Source of the DNA: Asterochloris sp. CNOR1
Lineage: Eukaryota > Chlorophyta > Trebouxiophyceae > Trebouxiales > Trebouxiaceae
Length of the DNA: 64,000 bases
Direction: 5' to 3'
Assembly (NCBI GenBank): GCA_963969365.1
Contig: OZ017748.1
Coordinates: 1,984,001 to 2,048,000, forward strand
Shown here: positions 21,365-30,271 of the stretch, one piece after another
Position numbering within the stretch: position 1 is the stretch's first letter
Layout: each line of letters opens with the position of its first letter
The notes under the pieces: generated by a model
Told to the model about the DNA's origin: nothing
Database searches by the model: none
Seen by the model: the letters and a program-made list of their open reading frames with translations, nothing else
Made by a program: the position numbers and the translations under genes

Positions 21365-24300
21365 TCAATGCAAGTTGGCGGGCTGGAAAAGGTAGCCATA
21401 GAGCTCGATAAAGCTCAGACACAGGTTGCGGCTGCTGCCAGCAGGGCCTGCTCTAGGGCTGATCAGACGGATGCGAAGCTGCGAGTAAGGATGAGAGGCC
21501 CCTGCCCCAGCCACGGGCCAGGAGGCATATTGCCCAGGCATTCTGATGGTGCGGTCATCAACATGCTGGCGAAGGGAAGTCCAGGCTAGTCCGTCATTGG
21601 ATCCCTGCAGGAGCAGCAGCGCTGACTGTCAACTATGGGCCCGGCAGGTAGCAGTGTCTGTCGTGCAGTGCTGCACAGCGCAGGTGGCTGAACTGGTTGC
21701 AGGCAGGGGTTGCCTGCCATGCAGTGCTGCCCAGGGCTACCGGCTGACCGCCATCACAGCTGGTGGCAGCTCAGAGAGCATCGCCTCAACTGTGGACGCA
21801 CTGCGCAAGCAGCGGAGCAAGTCTCCAGCAGCTGGGCGAAGCTGCATTGGTGCACAGCCAGCCACTGGCAGCACAGAGCCTACTGTGCCCCTTCCCCCAG
21901 GCAATGCCAAGCAAACAGTTCACCTGCAAAGATGACTGCTGGCAGCTTCGCCATACAATGCCCCAACCCTGAGATGAAGGCAGAGATGCTCTGTGCCTGC
22001 ACAAGAGGCCGCTGGCAGCACAAGTCACACATTGTCCCGGTACCATGGGCACATTGCCCAAACAAGGGACGCATGCTGTGCCTGTGCAAACCCCACCTCC
22101 AGCACCCAGTTTCGCAGGAAGTCCTGGGAGCCATCATGCCGCAGGGTGTAATAGTTGATGATGAGCCTGTGACCTGGCCCCAGGTCCACCAGCCACCAGC
22201 TCTGCAGCTGCCCATCCTCATAGCGCGGCCCGGCAAAATTGTTGCGCAGGAAGAGACCGCTGACCACTGCCTTGGGATCTGTGTTGCGGCAGCTGGGGCT
22301 ACTTGCCCTCACCTGCACGACCCCCAGAGTGATGATGAAAGCCAGGCTGTTTGTGCAGATGTTGCCGTGAGCAGCTTCGATGTGGCTGCAGCCAGGGCTG
22401 CATGCACTGCACCGGCACCAGCCAGGGTGAGTGAAAGGGCGGCCTGTGCGTATCTGCACATGCAGATGCTGCCTGGCACCAGCTTGTCCATGTTACAACT
22501 TGCTCCCCACAATCCACCGGCTCTTGAGCTCTTGAAGTCTGCTATAGGGTGGGCAAGCACGCCGTATGCAGGTGCCCTGCTCTCAAGCACATGGGTGCAT
22601 AGCACATAGGCCAGGCTGTTCACAAGCTTGTGGCACTTGCTTGCTCAGACATCGTCAGCGCCCTCCTTGCCAGAATGTCCATGCCGCATTGTGCCCAAGT
22701 CAAGTGCACACCCATCAGTCGCAGATCCAGCTGCTTCGTGGAGTATGTTGCGTGATGCAGGGTTCTTCGTTGACCCCAAGGGCGTTAGCACACATGTGTT
22801 GACAATAGGCTGTGTGAAGCAGCTGCACCTCAACACACACACCCCCAGATGCCCACCTGCAGCCTGTTGGCCAGCACCGGGTTGACCCACTCCTGGCGCC
22901 CGTAGGAGGTTCCCAGGTAGCGGCACACTCCATTGCCGTCCCCATCTGACAGGTACATGAGCTCCCGGCAGGCAGGGGAGTGGCGCCGCTGGAAGCGTGC
23001 GGCCCTGTTGGTGTCCACGTCAGCCATGGCCTTCAGGTGGCGCTTGCCCTCCACAGACACAGGGGTTTTGGGCATCTGTACCTGGAGGGAAGGTGAAACT
23101 GGCAGGCGTCAAGCTCAACATTGGTGAAAGCAGGGCATCTGCAGACCTGTAGAAAGGGCAGTGTTGGCGGGCGTCCGGCTGCAGAGAGGGCCAGGCAAGC
23201 ATGGAGTTATGTGCAGGCTAAGCATTCTAGGATTGCGCAGAGGACAGGGCTGACAAGCGCAGGGCCATGATGCGGTGCAGGCGGGGCATGTGCATCTGTA
23301 TGGAGGGCGGTGCTTGCATGCAACTGGCTGCATGCTCTTGGGATGCCTCTGAGGTGCAGGCATCAGCCTGCTCAGCAGTGACGGCTGTGCATGCCCAGCA
23401 GCTGAAACACTGGTGCAGGCCACATGGACATGCTGAGCAGCTGGGCACTGCAGCAGGAGCTGCCAGGCGTGGAAGAGCCCGCAGCCTGCTCTGTGGGCAC
23501 AGCATTGAGGCCTGGCACAGCTACGTGCCGCAGCAGCAGGACAGAAGCAAGCCTGCAGCCATGCACTTGCAGTCTGCAGCCAGGGGCAGCAGGCAGGCAG
23601 CACATGCAGGGCAGTGGGCGCCGTGGGAGGCTCCGGGCTGACTCAGCTGTGTGCTGCAGCCAAGACCAGTCAGCCTGAAGTACAGAAGCTGCAGCTACAA
23701 GCAGGCTCAGACCTGTGAGTTGGGGCTGAGGTTCTCCACCTCGTTTTGGGACGCCTTGGCCTCAGCAACGAGCTCAGCCAGTACCGCCGACTGTTGCGCC
23801 AGGGGGTGGCAGGCAACCTCCTGCACAGCCAGACAGGGCAAGCTCGCATGGAGCTGAGGCCAGGTGCGGTCCTTGGCATGCCTCTGTCGGCGGCTTGCTG
23901 GATGCTGTTGCAGCCAGAAGTTGCCCCTCAAGGTCCAGGAAGGGCAAGCTTGCTTGATGGCCAGATGTGACCTCTGAGCATCTTGCTGCATCTGGTGCCC
24001 TCATCAAGCATGCCGAACTGCCCTGCCAGCAGGAGTCAGCCTGCAAGCTGGCCCTCCGCTTTCACACAACCAGAAGGAGCACACAGGCATGCCCTCCGCT
24101 GTGAAATGGCCTGAAGCGGATGGCCGGCAGAGCGCAGGGTGGCATGCTGACCAGCTGCACAGAGAAGCAAGCAGCAACAACTGCTCACCCGGAGCTCGTC
24201 CTGCGTCATCTGGGGGAAGCGAATGTGGGGCAGGAGCAGCTCCACATCGGCCACAGCTGTTGAGGGCAGCGCCGCTTTGTTGCCAGTCTGCGTGGCAGCA

Positions 24301-26100
24301 CAGTCGGCCCTGGCATGGGTCCAGACCACGAGCGCACGGAACAGGGAGGCCTCCGAGCAGTAGGCCTGCACAGGGCAGGCAGCCGCAGAAGTACACGAGA
24401 CAGCACCAGCGTGGCTTGACAGTGCACAGGTGGTCAGGGCCAAGCAGATGTACCTGTAGCTCCAGCAGGGGCTGTCAGGGCAGTGCGCATCCAGCTCACC
24501 ACTGAGCAGCCCACACCAAGCATGGCACACTACACACAAGCAACACACCCAAACAGGCAGGCGCACCATATCAAACCCCCACACGCAGCAGCTCTTGAGC
24601 AGCACAGGCTGAGCGCAGGAAACACCAGACACTCGAGGCGGCAGGCGCACCACGTCGGGGCCCCGCAGCAGCTCCAGGAGGCATCCCAGGCTGAGCGCGC
24701 AGAACTGGGGGCCATCCTCTGCAACGACCTGGGGCAGGTGGGTGGCCAGGCACTCCAGGCAGGGCGCCCGCAGCTCCTCCACTGCCCCCGCCAGCACCTC
24801 CACAGCGTGCAGCACGCTGCACACGTTCCCCGGGGCCAGGCAGGCACGGATGCGCGCCACGCACACCTCCCGCAAAGAGGGCACCCCGCAAGGGGGGGCA
24901 GCTGCCTGTTCAGGGGATTCTCCAGGAGCTGCATGCAAGGGCAGAGCAGGGTACATGAGGTGGGGCGAGACAGCAAGGGCCTGCCACAGATGGCTCAAAT
25001 GCCGGCACAGGCCTCTTAGCATGCCTTGCACCTGACTGCTGGGTGGGGTGCACCACACCCACTTCAGTCCCCACACTCCCCCATGCAAACTCCCCATGTC
25101 GCCATCCACTGACCTGGGTGGGCAGCAGTGCTGCTGCCCTGCAGCAGGCAGGCGTCTGGCATCTCGAAGTCAGTGTCTGCCTCTGCTGTGCGGGCTGGGG
25201 CGGCCCTCTGCAGCGGCGGCTGCATCTGGATCTGCCGGTAAGCCACGTGGCGGTCCCAAGTGCTGAGACCAACGTGGCGCAGCCCCTCCACGGGGGCTGC
25301 GTCTGTCCAGCAGTGGCGAGGCCCTGCACCGGGCCTGCCCGTTCCGATTGTGAAGGTGCCGGCATGATACTCAATCCAGAATGGTGTGAAGCTGTTGGGC
25401 TTGAGGTGGCAGCCAGGCACATTCTCTGCCTGCATAGAGAGCAGACAAAGGTGGGCCGTCACTCAAGACGTCTCTGCACAGCATTTCGACATCAGAGCGA
25501 CTGGGAGTCCTGCTGAGGGACAGCTTGCTGCATCTGCGCACGCACAGCATGCAACTGGTTGCACAGGCAAGAGCTGTGTTGCTGCATGCAAGCTTTGGGG
25601 AGGTTGCCCCAGGCTGCACCTGACAGCAATGTCACAGCTCACGTCAAGCCTGCTCCCCAGCTGAGGGTGTGACACAGGCTCACCCTGTGGACGAGCACTC
25701 CATTCTTCTCTATCTTGAGGCAGCTGTTCCTGTGGCTGCCAAGAATCAGGGTGTACCCCTCATCGACAGGGGGCCTCTGCCAGGGCCCCTGCTGCACCCG
25801 CAACTGATTGGCAGCAGGAACCGCCGCCTGCTGTGCGCCACCAACTGCAAAGTGCTGCCACCTCTTGGACCCCGCATGGCGCTTCAGTATGAGGGTGACA
25901 TCATTCTCCCCTGCAGCATGGCACACAACTCCAACTTGTACCAATGTGGGTATGCAGCTGTCCCAAGGGGGCGTGAACCCACCCTTGACCTCGAAGGAGA
26001 TGCACCCAGTGCCATGTTTGAGCTGGAGGGCCTCATCTGACAGCCAGGCACACTCAAAGGGCGGCACCACTAACACATTGCAGGAATTCACCCGCAGCAT
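21365..26100 (-). CDS. BACK plus discoidin (F5/8 type C) protein related to plant BTB protein At2g30600, BTB not found
   Basis: Start at 26100 (MLRVNSCNVLVVPPFECAW). Blocks match the plant At2g30600-type protein in order: PPFECAW and NDVTLILKRHAGS then ILGSHRNSCLKIEKNG (26100-25690); FTPFWIEYHAGTFTIGTG and VGLSTWDRHVAYR (about 25440-25230); a BACK-like helical block with LAPGNVCSVLHAVEVL (about 24960-24600); LFRALVVWTHA and LLPHIRFPQMTQDELR (about 24365-24190); the discoidin domain in three exons, LMYLSDGDGNGVCRYLGTSYG (about 23060-22860), NFAGPRYEDGQLQSWWLVDL to LRHDGSQDFLRNWVLE (about 22290-22100) and DGLAWTSLRQHVDDRTI to LSFIELYGYLF (about 21609-21365, stop TGA). In the plant protein two BTB-like segments sit between the first lectin-like part and BACK; here only about 250 bp separate them and no BTB motif is visible. 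With BTB a CUL3 adaptor role would be expected; without it the role is open. Confidence 0.85.
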
Positions 26101-26463
26101 CTCAAGGGCTCATGTGGCATGCAGAGCCCATGCTGAGACAACCTAAGGCATCAGCATACTGCTGATGAGGGGACCCTAAGTTATTCGGGTCTCGGAAGGT
26201 GTGCACTTCCTTTCTGTCTGGCCTGCCCCCATGCGTTACTTGATCTCTCCTTTCTGATGGCCAGACACACGAGACCCAATGCTGATGGCATGAATGAACA
26301 GTCAACTCAATGAAGTCACACAGCACGACAAAATCTCATATCAGCAGAGTTTCAGTGTGGGGGTCACATGCAGGCTCACCTCTCTCAAGCTAGGGATATG
26401 CACAAGCACCTCGACTAGAAGCAGGACTTTATATTCATCACAGCGGGTGGATGGTGTGTGCCT
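26101..26463. other. Spacer between BACK/discoidin gene and RbcR-A
   Basis: 363 bp holding the 3' flank of RbcR-A and the promoter of the next minus-strand gene. Contains copy 2 of the 25-bp repeat at 26364-26388. No coding sequence seen. Confidence 0.5.
26364..26388 (-). repeat. 3'-flank repeat, copy 2 (partner at 21117-21141)
   Basis: Starts 76 bp downstream of the RbcR-A stop. Near-identical to 21117-21141; could be a small dispersed repeat or a shared 3'-UTR element. Confidence 0.5.
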
Positions 26464-29400
26464 CTAGCGATGGCGATGCTTCTGCTGCTCCCACGGTCGT
26501 GGCGCAGGCTCACTGTGCTGCAGGGCGTCCAGGCGGGACTGCTGCTGCCGTGCAGCTCGCCCCTCTGAGTTGCTTTTGACGTTGAAAACTTCAACCATGA
26601 AGCGCTGGGCCATGCGCGGGTACTCTCGGCGAGGGTTGGAGATGAGTTGGAGGGTGCGCCGCAGCCGCAGGCCCTGCACGTGAATCTTGCAGGCCAGGCC
26701 AAGCTCCACCTCCTTGCTTATTGCACTGGCGCTCACAAATGCCACCCCAAGGCCGTGATGCACAGCACTCTTGATGGCTTCGATGGAGTTCAGTTCCTGC
26801 ACAACAGTGGACAGGCTGAGGCTGGGGCAGCTGCAGCAATCCAACTGTGCCTGACTCTGCCTGAGGCAGCCTGCGAATGGTGCAGGCACATCTCCAGGCT
26901 GATGCCAGCGCAAACAAAGCCTGCGGAGACAGGCCTCACCATGTCTATCTTTAGATGCTGACACTGAATGTCCTGCTCTTGTAACAGGCGTTCCTGGGTG
27001 GCCCGCGAACTGTTACCCTGGTGGAGGCTGACAAAATTGAGGTTGTACAGTTCGTTCTTGTCAATGGTGCCCCGCCGAGCCAGCTCATGATCGTGGGGCA
27101 CCAGCAGCACAATCTCGTCCTGAGCATAGGGGACAGCCTGCACAGCGGACATCCTGCGGTCGGCCATGTGCACAGCATTACCAGCAAAGCCATTGCGAGC
27201 AGCCTACGTAGGGGCCTTGCAGTCTTGGCACAGCATTCTCTTTTGTGAGCACACAGCAATGCAGCATGGGACAGCGAGAGCAGGGGCATGTCAAGGCAGA
27301 CTGTGAACGCACGACTGCCGACGAAGGGGCCGCTTATGCAGGAGAGCGTGCTGCCCCTGCATGCGCCTGTTGCAAGAGGAGACATCCCCAGCGCAGTGAG
27401 CAGCCTGCGCACAGGGCCATGCTGCCTTCGACCAAGCTGGTGCTGCACTGAGCTCAGTCAGCAGCTGCCTGTCACAGACAGAGTCGCCAGCCAAGCTCCT
27501 GGGGAGTGCCAGCGGGTAGCTTGTGTGCCTTTGAGGGCACGTAGTGCTGCAAGCTGGGACATGACCCAGTGCTTTGTTTCAGCACAGTGTACTGCCACAC
27601 TTCGCATGCCACTCAGGACAGCAAAGCTGGGCAGTCCCTTGCTGATGGGCTCTGCAACAAGAGCAGAACCTGCACCGCAACACCATGCAGGCCCCAGGGG
27701 CCTTGCCGCACGCGTCAAAACACTCCACACTAACCCCCGTGCTTACCTGCACCAGGTCCCTTAGCTCCTCCGGCACCTCCCCACCAATGATGGCAATGTC
27801 CACCTCACCCTTGGCCACTGCGCTGCAGATGGCCCGTGAACTGTCCACATGCATCTGCACAGACACCTGCAAGGGGCGTGGCCTTCAGGAATGCAAACTG
27901 CACCGCTGGATGGACATGGTGCCAACAACACAGGTGCAGACGTGAGGGAAGCCACGGGGACAACGTCCTGAACAGCAGTGGGCAGCTCAGGAGACAATCG
28001 CAGGAAGACTTCAAGGGCTCACGCGCAGAGGAGTTCGGGCAGACTGGCCCCCCACGGCTGGCATACAGCCTGGCCAATTCCTTCCCTGTGTGTCTTGCAC
28101 TTCCACATTGCAGTAAGGCATGCACTCAGGTGCACTAGGCAGCACCTGGTACCATATCAGCAGAGAGTTGTTGCACTGCAACTAGCACCTAGGTACAGCG
28201 TGCCCAGAGTCAGGCCACAACACATCTGGACATTACTAGGCTTGAAGGCAGCCACCAAGCGCGCCTGACGTGCAAGCAGACGTGAAGCGACAGCCAGCGC
28301 CACCTCACCTGGGAGTTGTTGCGCTTGAAGGCTGCCACCAGGCGTGGCATGACGTAGGTTCCCACCGTCTGGCTCGCGCCCAAACTGACCACGCTGACGC
28401 TGGCAGCCTGGTACTCCTGCATGGCTTTGCAGGCCTCACTGGCCACTGCCAGCATGCTGCGGCAATACGGCAGCAGCACCTGGCCAGCTTCGGTCAGCCA
28501 GGCTGGGCCGTTGCGGTGGTTGCGGGCTAACAACGGCATGCCAAACACCTGCAGGGAGCGTACTAAGCAATACAGACACAAGCAAGGGACGCCTGCATGA
28601 GCAGATGATACGTGCACCTTTAGCTTCAATGAGTGCTGTGCAGGGCCGGCGTTGATTGCTGGCAGGCGCCAGTCGCTTGACATCTGCAGGCAGGCTGCCG
28701 GCATGTGTGTTCAGCTTGCACAGCACAGGAGGGCGGGGCAGGGCAGGCAGCTGATTGCAGCCAGCTAGCATTGCGAAGGTCTGCAGAGTGGGGCCCCACT
28801 ACCTGCTGGTGCAGTCACGCTGGCACCATGCCCTTATCTGATGAAACAAAACATGTGTTGCTGTGCAGGGCAGCCTGTGCATCAAGGCCTGCATGCACCC
28901 GGCGATGCAGCCTGCTCACCTGCTCCAGACCGCTGAGAGACTTGCTCACAGCCGGCTGCGAAATGCTCAGCGCGAGGGCGGCAGATGTGACACTGCCCGT
29001 ACGTGCCACGGTCAGCAGCGCGGCCAGTTGTGAGAGCGTGAAGGGCAGCCTGTCCTCAGGCAGGGAAAGGGCTGACTCATCCACACTGTCAGCGCTGCGG
29101 GGCTTGCCACCAACCCAGTGGGCTGCAGGGAGCAGAATGGCACGCTGTACCCTCAGTCACATGCTCAGTCTTGGAAGTAGACACCCCGCAGACACAGGCG
29201 GACAGGGCAGGGGACCTGCCTGAGAACATGGGGGGCCAAGCAATTGCCCACAAGGCAGGCAGCAGTGCAGGCAAAGCACGCAGTCTGCCCAGTCAGGAGT
29301 GCAGGCAATCCCTCGTGTGCAGCAGCGACGTGAGCAGGGTGTTGTCTTCAGACGTCACAAGCATCAGCCTTTGGCCTCACCAGATGCAAAGGAGATTGCG

Positions 29401-29467
29401 ACACCATTTTCGAGGCTGCCAGACTTGTCTGGATCCCCAACAGGCCAAGCTGACCCTTCGAAGCCAT
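26464..29467 (-). CDS. rbcR: RbcR/Ycf30-type LysR transcription regulator, copy A, spliced, plastid-type N-terminus
   Basis: Six exons, all introns phase 0: 29381-29467, 28920-29144, 28309-28548, 27747-27866, 26940-27137 and 26464-26796 (stop TAG); 400 residues. Start ATG has an ACCATGG context. Residues 1 to about 50 are rich in Ser, Ala, Leu and Lys with almost no acids (MASKGQLGLLGIQTSLAASK...), as in a chloroplast transit peptide. The winged-helix HTH starts near residue 62 (LPFTLSQLAALLTVARTGS) with the LysR recognition helix SQPAVSKSLSGLE. The effector domain keeps RbcR landmarks: [50 protein letters not shown] and [20 protein letters not shown]. I recall cyanobacterial RbcR with nearly the same blocks ([47 protein letters not shown]). 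The family activates Rubisco and carbon-fixation genes in cyanobacteria and red-lineage plastids; a plastid role here is inference. Sits just downstream of copy B on the same strand. Confidence 0.9.
28240..28345 (-). repeat. 83-bp duplication of the 3' end of exon 3 in RbcR-A
   Basis: cttgaaggc(t/a)gccacca(g/a)gcg occurs at 28324 inside exon 3 and at 28241 in the following intron. On the minus strand both read RLVAAFK; the intronic copy reads on to PSNVQM instead of RNNSQ and has lost the GTGAGG donor. Confidence 0.7.
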
Positions 29468-30160
29468 GGTGAGCTGCACCATTCCCATTTGCGTGGGAGG
29501 CTGGCAGGCACCGTTTGTGACCATTCCTGTGTGAGCTGTCCTGCACAGCAGCAGAATGGCAGCTCAGCAACATGGCCACTGTCATGGCGTGCATCACAAA
29601 GCAGGCAGGTGTCCCTGCTCAGATGGATGTAGGGCAAAGGAATGGCACAACAGACAAGCTTACCGGGCCTGGAGAGGTGCAGCATGCCGGCCCAGTCCCC
29701 AGTGGCATGGCAGGCACCCACAATCAATTTTCGCAGCACAGAGCAGCACACAGTCAGAGCCTGCAACACCTCAAAGCAAAAGCATGCAGCACATCAGGGC
29801 AGATGCAGCAGTCTTGGGCCACGCCATATAGCAGCAGACAGACTCTTTGACGCCAACCTCATTGCTGTTCATAAGGCAGCTCCCAGGCCTGGCAGGCACC
29901 AGCGGAGGCCAAAGCAGCCTGGAGACCTGAGCACATCTGGAACACCAGGTTGGCCAGGCCCAGGGGTGCAATAGCTGCGCTCCATGCATGACGCGCCCCT
30001 GGCTGTCCAGGCAGCACCACAGCTATGCGGCATCGTGGTTTGGAGCCAGGGACGCACCTTCCACTGCTTTAGCATATCAGATTTATGCAGCAGCCCAAAG
30101 AAGAAGCTCAGAACAGAAGAGGCCCAGCTTCAGACACGTCACAAACCAAACATGCCTCCT
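29468..30160. other. Spacer between the two RbcR genes
   Basis: 693 bp with no protein I can support. Should contain the RbcR-A promoter and the end of the RbcR-B transcript. No inverted T-N11-A LysR-type box can be called with confidence by eye. Confidence 0.5.
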
Positions 30161-30271
30161 TCAGGCATAGTGTCGATGGTCAGGGTTAAGACAGCATAGC
30201 TGCACAACCCAGAGACCCACCAGCTCACGGGCGTCCACGATGCACCCCTCAGGCGTGGTGTCGATGGTCAG
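30161..30271 (-). repeat. Duplicated 23-bp segment at the 3' end of RbcR-B
   Basis: tcaggc(a/g)t(a/g)gtgtcgatggtcag occurs at 30161-30183 and 30249-30271, 88 bp apart. On the minus strand the inner copy reads LTIDTTPEG, and the outer copy supplies, in another frame, the residues before the stop and the stop itself. This casts some doubt on the exact C-terminus. Confidence 0.65.
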
